A stretch of 64,000 nucleotides of DNA from Brenneria izadpanahii (GCF_017569925.1 NZ_CP050854.1:4030001-4094000); one strand, 5' to 3'. Positions 31,891 through 43,342 are shown, counted from the stretch's first letter. Made by a program: numbers and translations. Notes: a model not told the origin generated them from the letters alone.

Positions 31891-34137
31891 TCAACGGCCG
31901 CCCCGGATCAGGCCGCCCAACCCGCGCTCTTCGATGAAAATCGATGCCCATTGCCGTACCTCGCTGGCACTCTGGGCCTTCAGCAATTGTTGCACCAGCG
32001 TCTGCACCTCGGTTAAATCGATTTGGCGCAGCAGGTATTTAATGCGCGCCACGCTGCGGCCGTTCATGCTGAGAGAACGATATCCCAACCCCATCAGCAT
32101 CAATGCCCCCAGAGGCTCCCCCGCCATCTCGCCGCATACGGAAACCGCGATATTATGACGCCGGCACTCGGTTGAAATGATATTCAGCACCTGCAGCATC
32201 GCTGGATGCAGACTGTCGTACAGAGAGGCGACATGGGTGTTATTACGATCCACCGCCAGTAAATACTGGGTAAGATCGTTGGAGCCGACGGAAACAAAGT
32301 CAATGCGCGAAGCCAGATGCGACAACAGAAAAATCATGGACGGCACTTCGATCATAATGCCGATACGAGGTTTGGGCTGGGGAAATCCCATCAGCTCTTC
32401 AACCTCGCCTGCCGCCTGTGCGATCAAACGGCGGGCCTCATCGATTTCATCCAGACTGCTCACCATCGGCAGCAGAATGTTCAGGTTCCCGGTATGCGCA
32501 TTGGCGCGCAGCATGGCCCGAATCTGAATTAAAAATATTTCCGGCTGATCGAGGGTAATACGAATGCCGCGCCAGCCAAGACACGGGTTCTCCTCGCTGA
32601 TGGGAAGGTAAGGCAATGGCTTGTCGGCGCCGATATCCAACGTGCGCAGCACCACCGGCCGGGAAGGATAAAGCTGCAGCATACTTTGGTATTGGGCCAT
32701 TTGTTCATCTTCAGACGGAAAGCCGCTCTGAAGCATAAAAGGGATCTCGGTCCGATATAGCCCTACTCCATCGACATGATTAATAAAAAATTTCTCATGC
32801 TCCGCGCTTAACCCGGCATTCAGCATCACCTGAATACGCTCGCCGCTTTTCAACGCGGCGGGACGATCCATATCATCTTCCGCTAAGCGGGTAAGCTCAT
32901 GTTCTTCAAGCAACAGACGTTGATATTCCTGCACCAGCACCGGCTCGGGATCCACCAGCAGCTCGCCGCGATAGGCGTCGATAATCAGCAGCCGCTGATT
33001 AAGCAGCTCCGGCTCGATATCCGCGCCGATCAAGGTTGGGATCCCCATGGCGCGAACCAGAATGGCCGCATGCGAATTCGCCGCGCCGTCGAATACCACC
33101 ACGCCCGCCAGACGCTCCTGCGGCAATTCCGCCAGCAGCGTCGCCGTCAGTTCATCGGCGACCAGAATGAAGCGTTCGGGCCACTGTCCGATGCTTTGCG
33201 CATTATCATCAAGATGAAACAGCAGCCGTTGCCCCAGCGCGCGCAAGTCGCCGGCCCGCTCGCGCAGATAGGTATCCTGCAATTTGGAAAACTGCGCGGC
33301 GAAACGCTCTATCACCAGTTTAACGGCCCACTCCGCCGCATTACCGGCATCCACCTCCTGAAACAGTTCACGCGTCAGGCGGGCATCGTTTAGCAGGTGA
33401 GAGTACAAATCGAAAATGGCGGCGCTCTCTTTTTGCGCGCTGGCGCTGAAGCGTTTACTGAAACGCCGAAACTCCGCCGTGGCGTCTTCCAAAGCCTGCG
33501 TCAGTCTGGCGCGCTCCCGTTTGCTATCCAGACTTGAAGCCGGGAAAACCATATCCAGCGAAGGTTGGGAGCTATCGCGCCAGCCGGGCGCTATCGCTAC
33601 GCCGGGCGATGCCGCCAGCGCTTTGATGCGCGCCTGCCGGTATTGGCCAAACAGCGTTTTAATCTGCGATAGGGAAAGAATGGCGGCCATCTGCGTAGCC
33701 AGCGTGACCATAAACGACTCTTCGTTTTTATCAAACTGCCGATGCTCGCGCTGCTGCACCACCAACACGCCCAGCAATTGGCGGCGGTGGATAACCGGCA
33801 CGCCGAGAAAAGAGCGGAAATGCTGTTCTTGTACGGCGGGAATATATTTGAAACTGGGATGGGTGCGGGCATCCGCCAGGTTAATCGGTTCGGCGCGCTG
33901 CCCCACCAAGCCGACCACGCCTTGCCCGAATGCCAGCGTAACGGCGCGTCCGCGCGGTTTTTTCAACCCGCGCGTCGCCATCAGGTAGTAACATTGATGA
34001 TCGTGATCGGCCAGGTAAATTGAACAGACTTCCGTATCCATTGCCTGGCAGGTTTCATTAACCAGAATTTCCAGCGCATCATTAAGGCGGGCCGCCGCCG
34101 CTACTTTTTCGACAATTTCTCGCAAGCGCGTAAGCAT
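31891..34137 (-). CDS. ptsP: Nitrogen phosphotransferase enzyme I (EI-Ntr) PtsP
   Basis: PtsP starts the PTS-Ntr phosphorelay, taking phosphate from PEP and passing it to NPr and EIIA-Ntr in response to glutamine and 2-oxoglutarate. The 748-residue protein has an N-terminal GAF domain (about residues 1-165), then the EI domain with the phosphorylated His in GAANSHAAILVRAMG near residue 356, and the PEP-binding TIM barrel (FVSVGSNDLTQYLLAVDRN, SVCGEMAG). rppH lies 12 bases upstream on the same strand. Confidence 0.97.
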   Translation of the reverse strand: MLTRLREIVEKVAAAARLNDALEILVNETCQAMDTEVCSIYLADHDHQCYYLMATRGLKKPRGRAVTLAFGQGVVGLVGQRAEPINLADARTHPSFKYIPAVQEQHFRSFLGVPVIHRRQLLGVLVVQQREHRQFDKNEESFMVTLATQMAAILSLSQIKTLFGQYRQARIKALAASPGVAIAPGWRDSSQPSLDMVFPASSLDSKRERARLTQALEDATAEFRRFSKRFSASAQKESAAIFDLYSHLLNDARLTRELFQEVDAGNAAEWAVKLVIERFAAQFSKLQDTYLRERAGDLRALGQRLLFHLDDNAQSIGQWPERFILVADELTATLLAELPQERLAGVVVFDGAANSHAAILVRAMGIPTLIGADIEPELLNQRLLIIDAYRGELLVDPEPVLVQEYQRLLLEEHELTRLAEDDMDRPAALKSGERIQVMLNAGLSAEHEKFFINHVDGVGLYRTEIPFMLQSGFPSEDEQMAQYQSMLQLYPSRPVVLRTLDIGADKPLPYLPISEENPCLGWRGIRITLDQPEIFLIQIRAMLRANAHTGNLNILLPMVSSLDEIDEARRLIAQAAGEVEELMGFPQPKPRIGIMIEVPSMIFLLSHLASRIDFVSVGSNDLTQYLLAVDRNNTHVASLYDSLHPAMLQVLNIISTECRRHNIAVSVCGEMAGEPLGALMLMGLGYRSLSMNGRSVARIKYLLRQIDLTEVQTLVQQLLKAQSASEVRQWASIFIEERGLGGLIRGGR

Positions 34138-34149
34138 GATGTGCTTGTA

Positions 34150-34683
34150 TTACCCTCTCTTTCGCCGAAAGCCGGACGAATGGGTCGTCCGAGCCGCGGT
34201 ATTCTCCTGGAGTTGTATCACTGAACTGACGAACTCTTTCATCACCCGACGATAAACATCGCGTTTGAAAGAGACGACCTGGCGTACCGGATACCAGTAA
34301 CTGACCCAGCGCCAACCATCAAATTCAGGCGTACCACTGCTTTGCATATTGATATCTGACTCATTACACATCAACTGTAGCAGAAACCACTTTTGCTTTT
34401 GGCCAATACATACCGGTTTTGTATCCCAACGCACCAAACGTTTCGGTAATTTATAACGTAGCCAGCTGCGGGTAGATGCCAAAATACGAACATCTTTTTT
34501 CTTTAACCCCACCTCTTCATACAGTTCACGGTACATCGCCTGTTCTGCGCTTTCTCCGGGGTTAATCCCCCCCTGGGGAAACTGCCAGGAGTGCTGACCG
34601 TAACGACGGGCCCATAAGACCTGTCCCTGCCGATTACAAATTACAATACCAACATTCGGGCGGTAGCCATCATCATCGATCAC
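34150..34683 (-). CDS. rppH: RNA pyrophosphohydrolase RppH
   Basis: RppH removes pyrophosphate from the 5' triphosphate end of RNAs and so triggers RNase E decay. The 177-residue Nudix protein shows the full Nudix box, [20 protein letters not shown] plus VGL, at about residues 38-60, and starts [17 protein letters not shown] like E. coli. It is the first gene of rppH-ptsP. The upstream gap holds the DARS2-like site. Confidence 0.97.
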   Translation of the reverse strand: MIDDDGYRPNVGIVICNRQGQVLWARRYGQHSWQFPQGGINPGESAEQAMYRELYEEVGLKKKDVRILASTRSWLRYKLPKRLVRWDTKPVCIGQKQKWFLLQLMCNESDINMQSSGTPEFDGWRWVSYWYPVRQVVSFKRDVYRRVMKEFVSSVIQLQENTAARTTHSSGFRRKRG

Positions 34684-35054
34684 CGGACTACCTCGATAGA
34701 CTTTAAATGCAAAGATGACCTGATTGTTTCACACTCCCGGCAGACGGTAAACCACTGCTTGGCACAGTTATCCTTCTAATAAGATTTAGATAACTCACAG
34801 ATGCGCGCAAAGTTATGAACATGTAAAGTTCAATACCGCCGGTTTATTCACTATTTCTGTGGACATCTTTGTGCAGAACCCATGAAAAAGTGAGTAAAAC
34901 TTATTTCCCGGCGGGAAAACGCATCGCGGCCGACGATAAAATAATTATTATATTTCATCTAATTAGGCGCATTCTTAACAGCAAGGCCGCTGTGGGATCC
35001 GCTGATTAAATGACAGCCGCCGAAATAGTGGCGAAAGATCGCGCTATGCCGATT
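34684..35054. other. Non-coding left part of the rppH-mutH gap
   Basis: No gene is supported. The stretch is AT-rich and contains weaker DnaA-box-like words (AGTTATCC near 34768, TGTGGACAT near 34858). Together with the following element it forms a roughly 0.7-kb non-coding region conserved in position with E. coli. Confidence 0.5.
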
Positions 35055-35182
35055 TTATCCACAGCCATAACCCCGACATTAGGTAAAAAACAGGCAAAAA
35101 CAGCAAAACCCTCTCACGTCAAGGCTGTAAATCAAACCAGTAATCCATCTTTATACGGGTTATCCAAGAAATCTGTGGATAA
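35055..35182. other. DnaA-box cluster, probable DARS2 (DnaA-reactivating sequence 2)
   Basis: Two perfect 9-mer DnaA boxes are present: TTATCCACA at 35055-35063 and its reverse complement TGTGGATAA at 35174-35182. A third, weaker box TTATCCAAG (35160-35168) faces the second with five bases between, giving a compact convergent pair. AATCAAACCAGTA (35130-35142) is one base from the IHF consensus. In E. coli the region between rppH (ygdP) and mutH is DARS2, which promotes exchange of DnaA-ADP to DnaA-ATP with help from IHF and Fis. Position and boxes match; activity is inferred. Confidence 0.85.
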
Positions 35183-35382
35183 GATGGTGTAAGATCCTGT
35201 TCATTGTCGGTGTCTACAAGTGCACAGTTTATGAAAACAGATCCAGATAACGCTGCCGCACTGAAAAAAATCGCTATGAATCATGCTATTATTGATTTTT
35301 CTAACCGCTCCGCCGCTTGTGCATTAATACGCTTTAAACGTTGTGTTTTTTTTGAACAGAAAAAAATCAGGCTATAGACTTT

Positions 35383-36069
35383 ATGAATTCACCATCCGTT
35401 TCCGCTACGCCGCCGCAGAATGAACAGGAACTATTGCTGCGGGCCCGCTCGCTTGCGGGTTATAACCTGGCTGAGCTGGCGAGCATCGCGCAACTGCCGC
35501 TGCCGGCGAATCTGAAACGGGATAAAGGATGGATTGGCATACTGCTGGAGCTTTTTCTGGGAGCCAGCGCCGGCAGTAAACCGGAACAGGATTTCCCCGA
35601 CATCGGCATTGAATTGAAGACCATCCCCATCGATGAGCAAGGCCGCCCGCTGGAAACCACCTTCGTTTGCGTTGCGCCGTTAACCGGCAACAGCGGCGTA
35701 ACCTGGGAAAGCAGCCACGTGCGGCATAAGCTGGCGCGGGTACTATGGATCCCGGTTGAAGGCTCCCGCCACATTCCTCTGGGCGAACGCCGGATTGGTT
35801 CGCCGCTTATCTGGAGCCCCAGCCGGGAAGAGGAAGATCTGTTGCGGCGCGACTGGGAGGAGTTGATGGACCTAATCGTACTTGGCCGGGTTGAAAGTAT
35901 CACCGCACGCCATGGCGAAGTGCTACAATTGCGCCCCAAGGCGGCGAATAGCCATGCATTAACAGAAGCGATTGGTGAGTTTGGACAACCGATCCTGACC
36001 TTACCCCGTGGATTCTATTTAAAGAAAACGTTCACCGCTCCGTTGTTGGCGCGCCATTTTCTGCTGTAA
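35383..36069 (+). CDS. mutH: DNA mismatch repair endonuclease MutH
   Basis: MutH nicks the unmethylated strand at hemimethylated GATC sites when activated by MutS and MutL. The 228-residue protein (E. coli 229) has the catalytic residues Asp70, Glu77 and Lys79 in [11 protein letters not shown], at the E. coli positions. It is followed by the TerC-family gene after 80 bases, as in E. coli. Confidence 0.98.
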   Translation: MNSPSVSATPPQNEQELLLRARSLAGYNLAELASIAQLPLPANLKRDKGWIGILLELFLGASAGSKPEQDFPDIGIELKTIPIDEQGRPLETTFVCVAPLTGNSGVTWESSHVRHKLARVLWIPVEGSRHIPLGERRIGSPLIWSPSREEEDLLRRDWEELMDLIVLGRVESITARHGEVLQLRPKAANSHALTEAIGEFGQPILTLPRGFYLKKTFTAPLLARHFLL

Positions 36070-36150
36070 CCCGCGATATTTTAGCTTGCCTGCTCACCAA
36101 GTTGGCAGAGTATAATATCGTTTACATTTCGTTTAAGGTACTTTGATATA

Positions 36151-36867
36151 ATGTTCGATTGGATTGTTGATCCGAATGCCTGGTTAGCTCTGGGTACGCT
36201 AACTATTCTGGAAATCGTTCTTGGCATCGACAACATTATTTTTCTGTCGTTGGTTGTCGCCAAACTTCCCAAAGCTCAACAAAATAAAGCACGCCGTTTA
36301 GGACTAATGGGCGCCATGCTCATGCGTCTGGGATTGCTGGCCTCCATTGCCTGGGTTATCCGCCTGACAAACCCCTTGTTTACCGTGTTGGACAATGATA
36401 TTTCCATTCGCGACCTGATCCTGTTTTTCGGGGGACTATTCCTGATCTGGAAGTCGTGCAAGGAGATTCATGAAATGGTGGAAGGCGGTTCGGAAGATCA
36501 TGCCTCCCAGGTGCACTCATTTTGGGGCGCGATCATACAGATCATGCTGCTGGATATCATCTTCAGCCTGGATTCCGTCATTACCGCGGTCGGCCTTTCC
36601 GACCATCTGTTTATCATGATGGCGGCGGTGGTTATCGCCGTCGGCGTGATGATGTTCTCCGCCCGCGTCATCGGCGAGTTCGTGGATCGTCATCCGTCGG
36701 TTAAAATGCTGGCGCTGTCATTCCTGATCCTGGTGGGCTTCACCTTGATTCTGGAAAGCCTCGATATTCATGTGCCGAAAGGCTACATCTATTTCGCCAT
36801 GTTCTTCTCCATGTCGGTGGAAGCGCTGAATCTGCTGCGCGGCAAAAAAGCCAAGACAACGAATTAA
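36151..36867 (+). CDS. ygdQ: TerC-family inner-membrane protein YgdQ
   Basis: A 238-residue TerC-family integral membrane protein with about seven helices. The two conserved acidic half-repeats are visible: EIVLGIDNIIFLS near residue 22 and DIIFSLDSVITAVGL near residue 135. Family members are linked to metal (manganese) export or metal loading; no substrate is established for YgdQ. It is close in length to the E. coli protein. Confidence 0.93.
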   Translation: MFDWIVDPNAWLALGTLTILEIVLGIDNIIFLSLVVAKLPKAQQNKARRLGLMGAMLMRLGLLASIAWVIRLTNPLFTVLDNDISIRDLILFFGGLFLIWKSCKEIHEMVEGGSEDHASQVHSFWGAIIQIMLLDIIFSLDSVITAVGLSDHLFIMMAAVVIAVGVMMFSARVIGEFVDRHPSVKMLALSFLILVGFTLILESLDIHVPKGYIYFAMFFSMSVEALNLLRGKKAKTTN

Positions 36868-37225
36868 AGAGTCGCCGCTATTTTTTAGCCTCGCGTCTGT
36901 TGGTTACCGCCGGATATCAACAGTTTTACCGGGGAAGCACGGGGAATGAGGTTCCGCAAGGCATCTTTCTTCTTCCGTGCTTTCACCGCCGCTACTTACA
37001 TAAAGGTCCGGCAGTGCCCGCCTTACCAATTTTTCCCATTATTCTTACTCAACCTTGACAATCTATTTGCTAGACTCCCTTCGATAGCTTAGTGCCGCCC
37101 GCTTTAAGGAACAACCACGGCGTGAGGCGCCCCTGCCGGGCCTCTTCGCCGTGTTTCCCCCAAATCCAAGAGCGCGGCATTACTCAATAGCTCCCGTTTT
37201 TTACTGTCGATAACAGGTAATGATG
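36868..37225. other. Non-coding gap between ygdQ and ygdR with one strong hairpin
   Basis: No gene is supported. A perfect -35-like TTGACA (37055-37060) is present, but no good -10 lies 16-18 bases after it. The structured element at 37117-37152 is listed separately. Confidence 0.5.
37117..37152 (+). other. Strong stem-loop upstream of ygdR (leader, terminator or small RNA end)
   Basis: ACGGCG (37117-37122) pairs with CGCCGT (37147-37152) and GAGGC (37124-37128) with GCCTC (37140-37144), an 11-bp stem with a small internal loop, followed by GTTTCCCCC. It ends about 70 bases before ygdR. Confidence 0.5.
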
Positions 37226-37444
37226 ATGAAAGTTCGGATGAAGATAGCGGTAACGCTGGCGTTATTATTCACCCTCTGCGGCTGCTCCAGTAACTACGTG
37301 ATCGCCACTAAAGAGGGGCAGATGCTGCTGACGCACAGCAAGCCCGTCCTGGATAAGGATACCGGTATGATCAGCTACATTGATGAAGAGGGTAATGAAA
37401 AACAGATCAACAGCGATCGGATCTCCCAGATCATCGAACGGTGA
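37226..37444 (+). CDS. ygdR: Small lipoprotein YgdR (DUF903)
   Basis: A 72-residue lipoprotein, paralogue of YgdI. Three consecutive ATG codons begin at 37220; the third (37226) leaves eight bases after AGG and gives the E. coli length. Signal peptide and lipobox LCGC place the lipidated Cys at residue 20. The mature part is [15 protein letters not shown] through [15 protein letters not shown], ending SQIIER exactly as in E. coli. Function is unknown. Confidence 0.92.
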   Translation: MKVRMKIAVTLALLFTLCGCSSNYVIATKEGQMLLTHSKPVLDKDTGMISYIDEEGNEKQINSDRISQIIER

Positions 37445-37541
37445 TGGCCGAATTCAGACATCCGCAGGGCTTCGCCCGATTTTAAACAATAAAGATACTT
37501 CCCCACGTGACGCGGCTTCGTTATAGTCAAACTCAGGTGTT

Positions 37542-37604
37542 TATACCCAAGAGGTTTTAAGATGCGGGAAGCCGACTCCCCGCATCTTGAAAATTACGGG
37601 TATA
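37542..37604. repeat. TATACCC-ended palindromic repeat, compact copy
   Basis: The ends TATACCC (37542-37548) and GGGTATA (37598-37604) bound a 63-base imperfect palindrome with inner arms AAGATGCGG and CCGCATCTT. The same arm design recurs at 52059-52157. It lies between ygdR and tas and may form a hairpin in their RNA. Confidence 0.7.
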
Positions 37605-37644
37605 GATATGCACCTGCCATTCTCAGATATAAAGGAAGCTGGCA

Positions 37645-38685
37645 ATGCAATATCACCGTATTCCCCATAGTGCTTTAGAAGTGAGCGTGCTGAGCCTCGG
37701 CACAATGACCTTTGGCGAACAAAACAGTGAAGCTGAAGCTCATGCCCAATTGGATCACGCCATTGCCGCCGGTGTTAACCTGATTGACACCGCAGAGATG
37801 TATCCGGTGCCTCCGCGCCCGGAAACTCAGGGATTAACCGAAAGCTATATTGGCTCCTGGCTGAAATCCCGGGGCGGGCGTGAAAAACTGATTCTGGCAA
37901 GCAAAGTCGCCGGGCCGGTTCGCGGCAATGACAGCGGCATCCGTCCGCAACAGGCGCTGGATCGTAAAAACATCCGTGACGCGCTGGATGCAAGCCTGAC
38001 GCGTCTGAACACCGATTACCTGGATTTATACCAGTTGCACTGGCCGCAGCGGCAAACCAACTGCTTCGGTAAACTGAGTTACCAATATACTGATGAAAAG
38101 CCGGCCGTTACATTACTGGAAACGCTGGAAGCGCTGAATGAGCAGGTTCGCGCGGGTAAAATCCGCTATATCGGCGTTTCCAACGAAACCCCCTGGGGCG
38201 TGATGCGTTATCTGCATCTGGCGGAGAAACACGATCTGCCGCGCATCGTGTCGATTCAGAACCCTTATAGTCTGCTGAACCGCAGTTTCGAAGTGGGATT
38301 GGCGGAAATCAGCCAGCACGAAGGCGTTGAGCTACTGGCCTATTCCGCCCTGGCATTCGGTACGCTGACCGGTAAATATCTTAACGGCGCGAAGCCCGCC
38401 GGCGCGCGCAACACGCTATTCAGCCGCTTTGTCCGCTATAGCGCGCCGCATACCGAACAGGCTATCGCCGAATATGTGGCGCTGGCGCAGAAACACGGTC
38501 TGGATCCCGCGCAAATGGCGCTGGCCTTCGTCCGCCAGCAACCGTTTGTCGCCACCACCCTGCTGGGCGCGACCTCGGTGGAACAGTTGCAAACCAATCT
38601 CGCCAGCCTGAAACTGACGTTGGATAAAGAAATTCTGGACGAATTGGATGCAATCCACCGCCGCTTTACTATCCCCGCGCCTTAA
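37645..38685 (+). CDS. tas: Aldo/keto reductase Tas
   Basis: Tas is an NADP-dependent aldo-keto reductase; in E. coli it was found as a suppressor of tyrosine auxotrophy in starved cells, with unknown natural substrate. The 346 residues equal the E. coli length. The AKR active-site elements are Asp in GVNLIDTAEMYP (with Tyr), Lys in LILASKVAG and His in LYQLHWPQ; the cofactor region is near LLGATSVEQL. The start follows AAGGAAG. The lplT-aas genes that follow in E. coli are replaced by convergent yggN. Confidence 0.96.
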   Translation: MQYHRIPHSALEVSVLSLGTMTFGEQNSEAEAHAQLDHAIAAGVNLIDTAEMYPVPPRPETQGLTESYIGSWLKSRGGREKLILASKVAGPVRGNDSGIRPQQALDRKNIRDALDASLTRLNTDYLDLYQLHWPQRQTNCFGKLSYQYTDEKPAVTLLETLEALNEQVRAGKIRYIGVSNETPWGVMRYLHLAEKHDLPRIVSIQNPYSLLNRSFEVGLAEISQHEGVELLAYSALAFGTLTGKYLNGAKPAGARNTLFSRFVRYSAPHTEQAIAEYVALAQKHGLDPAQMALAFVRQQPFVATTLLGATSVEQLQTNLASLKLTLDKEILDELDAIHRRFTIPAP

Positions 38686-38718
38686 TTAAGCGATAACCCT
38701 TTCTGGCTCCCCACTACA

Positions 38719-38742
38719 GCCCTTCCCTGCACGGGGAAGGGC
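38719..38742. terminator. tas/yggN convergent hairpin
   Basis: GCCCTTCCC (38719-38727) and GGGAAGGGC (38734-38742) form a 9-bp perfect stem between the two convergent stop codons; no T run follows on either side. Confidence 0.6.
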
Positions 38743-38779
38743 CGATATTAACGCATCCCCCCGGCGCGCCTGCGTTATC

Positions 38780-39499
38780 TCAGTCCTGATTCAGCGTTTG
38801 CAGCAAGCCTTTACGCTGATTTTCCAGCGACGTTACCCGATCGCACACTTCACGGCCGAAACGTTGAAATTCAATTTCCTGGTTGTTCCACTCGGTCTGA
38901 ATCGCTTTCTGCAAGCCGCCGAGATTGCCCATCATCACCTGTAGCGGATTGCCGCCGTTCGACATCTGCTTCACGCCCATTTCGTTCAGGCTGTCCTGCA
39001 ATACGCCGCCCATGCTTTGCTCGACGATTTGCCGTCCATCCTGTTCTACCTGCTTAATCGCCTGATGGTGAAAAGCCAGGCCATCGCTGCGGTGTTCAAT
39101 AATGCGGTTCATCTGTTGTTTAAGCTGATCATTCAGCGTGGTCAGCCGGTTACGCACATTACTGCCGCTGCCCAACTCCTGCACGATCACTTTATCCAGC
39201 GCCACGCGCGCTTTCTCCAGGTGCTGATGCGCGCCCTGATCGATCCAGGGAAGCTGCTGACGTATATCCGCCTGGTAGGCTCTAGACTGTTGACGCTGCC
39301 CGGCGGTCAGCGTCAGCGGCGCGCCGTTGCGAATGATGTCGCCCTGCGGAGATATCTGTAAATTTCCGCTGGCGCCCACTACCTGCACGGATTGCGGACT
39401 GATAACGATATCGTCCTGCGGATTAACGTTACACTGGTATGCGGCCTGAGCCTGCCAGGACAACATCATCAATAAACCCAGAGTTATTTTACGCAGCAT
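38780..39499 (-). CDS. yggN: DUF2884 periplasmic protein YggN
   Basis: A 239-residue secreted protein of unknown function (DUF2884), equal in length to E. coli YggN. ATG at 39499 is chosen because it follows AGGAG by a few bases and begins a clear signal peptide (MLRKITLGLLMMLSWQAQA) cut before AYQCNVNP; the frame is open 30 codons further upstream without similarity. The mature part has two cysteines and long helical stretches (LEKARVALDKVIVQELG). Confidence 0.92.
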   Translation of the reverse strand: MLRKITLGLLMMLSWQAQAAYQCNVNPQDDIVISPQSVQVVGASGNLQISPQGDIIRNGAPLTLTAGQRQQSRAYQADIRQQLPWIDQGAHQHLEKARVALDKVIVQELGSGSNVRNRLTTLNDQLKQQMNRIIEHRSDGLAFHHQAIKQVEQDGRQIVEQSMGGVLQDSLNEMGVKQMSNGGNPLQVMMGNLGGLQKAIQTEWNNQEIEFQRFGREVCDRVTSLENQRKGLLQTLNQD

Positions 39500-39592
39500 A
39501 TTTTCTCCTGAGGGAAACAGCGGGGGAGCAGTCCGCCCGTTGCCGAGCGGAGAGGGCTGGACGACGGCGTTGTTGCCCAGCCGGAGCAAAAT

Positions 39593-39937
39593 CTAGATCA
39601 GTTCCTCTGGCAAGTCCCACCAGATATCAAACAACTCGCTTACCTTAACGTCCGTTAGATTGTGACTTTCCAGCCAATGACCGATTAACAGACGGTGCTC
39701 ATCCGTGCAGTGGCCGATCTTCTGCAAGCAGACCAGCCCCTGCCATTGCAGATAACCGCTGCCTTCAAACGCCAGACCGTTAGGTTCAATCACGTCATCA
39801 ACGAACTTATCCAGCGTCCCATCGATATCTTCAACGCTGGTTCCCTCAGGGAAACGCCAGCTAACGGAAAATCCCAGTTCCTGAAATTCATCTATGTGTA
39901 GTTTTTTACGTAAACGACGGCTACGAGCTTGTGCCAT
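39593..39937 (-). CDS. yggL: DUF469 ribosome-associated protein YggL
   Basis: A 114-residue YggL-family protein (E. coli 108) with a basic start RSRRLRKKLHIDEFQELGFSV (split here as RSRRLRKKLH, IDEFQELGFSV). The family has been reported to associate with 50S ribosomal subunits. Its start overlaps the trmB stop by one base, so it is translated with trmB. Confidence 0.93.
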   Translation of the reverse strand: MAQARSRRLRKKLHIDEFQELGFSVSWRFPEGTSVEDIDGTLDKFVDDVIEPNGLAFEGSGYLQWQGLVCLQKIGHCTDEHRLLIGHWLESHNLTDVKVSELFDIWWDLPEELI

Positions 39938-40656
39938 TATTTCTTCCTCTCAAACATCAGATCCCAAACACCATGCCCTAAACGCTGGCCGCGAGCTTCA
40001 AATTTCGTCAGCGGACGTGATTCCGGCCGCGCAACGTAGTCATTATTATCGGAAAGATTGCGATATCCCGCGACAGCGTTCATCACTTCGAGCATATGCT
40101 GCGCATAAGGTTCCCAATCCGTCGCCATATGGAATACTCCGCCGGCCTTAAGTTTGCGCAGCACCAGCTCCACAAACGGCGTCTGCACGATACGGCGCTT
40201 ATTATGCCGAGCCTTATGCCACGGATCGGGGAAGAAAAGCTGCACCATTGACAGAGAACCATCGGGGATCATGGTTTCCAATACTTCCACCGCGTCGTGG
40301 CACATTACGCGCAGGTTGCCGACGCCGGCCTCATGCGCTGAAGCGAGGCAGGCGCCGACGCCCGGCAGATGAACTTCAATCCCGAGGAAATTCTGTTCCG
40401 GGTGCTGCGCCGCCATGGTGACCAATGACGCGCCCATTCCAAAGCCGATTTCCAACACCACCGGCGCATCACGGCCAAATAGCGGCGTAAACGCCAGCGG
40501 CTCAGACTGAAATTCCACGCCCATCACCGGCCAATAGTTATCCAGCGCCAGCTGTTGTCCTTTGGTCAAACGCCCCTGACGGCGAACAAAACTGCGGATG
40601 CGACGCAGCGGGCGTCCGTTTTCATCAAATTCCGGTGAGATGACGTTGTTAATCAT
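39937..40656 (-). CDS. trmB: tRNA (guanine-N7-)-methyltransferase TrmB
   Basis: TrmB makes m7G46 in the variable loop of tRNAs with S-adenosylmethionine. The 239-residue protein (E. coli 239) has the SAM motif [17 protein letters not shown] near residue 67 and the TrmB signatures [18 protein letters not shown] and [15 protein letters not shown]. It is divergent from mutY, with about 150 bases between, and followed directly by yggL. Confidence 0.97.
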   Translation of the reverse strand: MINNVISPEFDENGRPLRRIRSFVRRQGRLTKGQQLALDNYWPVMGVEFQSEPLAFTPLFGRDAPVVLEIGFGMGASLVTMAAQHPEQNFLGIEVHLPGVGACLASAHEAGVGNLRVMCHDAVEVLETMIPDGSLSMVQLFFPDPWHKARHNKRRIVQTPFVELVLRKLKAGGVFHMATDWEPYAQHMLEVMNAVAGYRNLSDNNDYVARPESRPLTKFEARGQRLGHGVWDLMFERKK

Positions 40657-40820
40657 AAAGAGTGCTTACTATCGGTCCGATTTCATAAAGGAAACGCGCA
40701 TTATGCAAGGATACTGTGGTTTAGCAAGAGCGCCGCCTCGGAAAGTTCCGGTTTACAGCACATTCACTCTGTGCTGGAATCGCTGTCAGACTTTTTACCT
40801 GCCGGATAGTGATCCCTTTT

Positions 40821-42196
<1,376 letters not shown>

Positions 42197-42202
42197 TTTT
42201 GC

Positions 42203-42220
42203 AGGGCCGGCGGCCCTTTT
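42203..42220 (+). terminator. Short terminator between yggX and mltC
   Basis: AGGGCC, loop GGC, GGCCCT and a TTTT run directly follow yggX; mltC probably has partly separate transcription. Confidence 0.65.
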
Positions 42221-42248
42221 GCGCCCTATTCCGACACGGCTTTTTTAT

Positions 42249-43322
42249 ATGAAGAAAATTTTAGCTCTGCTGGTTATCGCACCGTTATTGGTTTCCTGTT
42301 CGGGAAATAAAAGCACGACTGACAATGAAGAATTCATCAAAGACACCAACGCATTCGATATTTTGATGGGGCAGTTCGCCAATAACATCGAAAATATCTG
42401 GGGCATAAATGAAGTCCTGATTGCCGGGCCGAAAGACTACGTAAAATATACCGATCAATATCAAACCCGCAGCCACATCAACTTTGATGCCGGTACCATC
42501 ACCATTGAGACGATTTCGGCTACCAATTCGGTCGCCAGCCTGCGTCAGGCGATTATCACCACGCTGCTGATGGGCGACGACGCCAGCAACACCGACCTGT
42601 ATTCGGATGCCAACGACATTCAGATCAGCCGCGAGCCGATGCTGTACGGTCAGGTGCTGGACAACACCGGCCAGCCGATCCGCTGGGAAGGACGCGCCGC
42701 CAACTTTGCCGACTATCTGCTACAGAACCGGTTGCAAAAACGGACCTCGGGGCTGCACGTCATCTGGTCGATCACCATCCAGTTGGTGCCTAACCATCTG
42801 GATAAGCGCGCGCACAAATATCTGCCGCTGGTGCGTAAAGCCGCCGAACGCTATGGCATTGAGGAATCGCTGATCCTAGCCATCATGCAGACGGAATCCA
42901 GCTTCAACCCTTATGCCGTCAGCCATGCGGACGCGCTGGGATTGATGCAGGTAGTTCAGCACAGCGCCGGCCGCGACGTATTCAAACTGAAAGGGAAATG
43001 GGGACAGCCAAGCCGTAGTTACCTGTTCGATCCGGAAAATAACATTGATGCGGGCACCGCCTATCTATCGATCCTGAAAAACAGCTATCTGGCCGGCATC
43101 GAGAACCCGACTTCGCGGCGCTACGCCATTATCACCGCCTATAACGGCGGCGCAGGCAGCGTGCTGCGGGTATTCTCCAGCGATAGAGATCGCGCGGTGA
43201 ATATCATCAACAACATGTCGCCGGGCGAAGTGTATGACACGCTGACCACCAAACATCCGTCCGCAGAGTCGCGGCGTTATCTGTATAAGGTCAATACCGC
43301 GCAGAAGAATTACCGCCGATAA
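42249..43322 (+). CDS. mltC: Membrane-bound lytic murein transglycosylase C (MltC)
   Basis: MltC is an outer-membrane lipoprotein endo-/exo-acting transglycosylase. The frame is open from 42147 inside yggX, but the ATG at 42249 starts a signal peptide with lipobox LVSC (Cys17), giving 357 residues (E. coli 359). An N-terminal DUF3393 domain precedes the SLT domain with catalytic Glu in [13 protein letters not shown], then [15 protein letters not shown] and [11 protein letters not shown]. nupG, the next gene in E. coli, is absent; an accessory block follows. Confidence 0.96.
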   Translation: MKKILALLVIAPLLVSCSGNKSTTDNEEFIKDTNAFDILMGQFANNIENIWGINEVLIAGPKDYVKYTDQYQTRSHINFDAGTITIETISATNSVASLRQAIITTLLMGDDASNTDLYSDANDIQISREPMLYGQVLDNTGQPIRWEGRAANFADYLLQNRLQKRTSGLHVIWSITIQLVPNHLDKRAHKYLPLVRKAAERYGIEESLILAIMQTESSFNPYAVSHADALGLMQVVQHSAGRDVFKLKGKWGQPSRSYLFDPENNIDAGTAYLSILKNSYLAGIENPTSRRYAIITAYNGGAGSVLRVFSSDRDRAVNIINNMSPGEVYDTLTTKHPSAESRRYLYKVNTAQKNYRR

Positions 43323-43342
43323 ACATTATTTTAATGCTACTG

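Noticed and set aside
35010..35192. 60-codon open frame on the plus strand before mutH
   Set aside because: It lies over the DnaA-box cluster and has low-complexity composition; the non-coding DARS2-like explanation is better.
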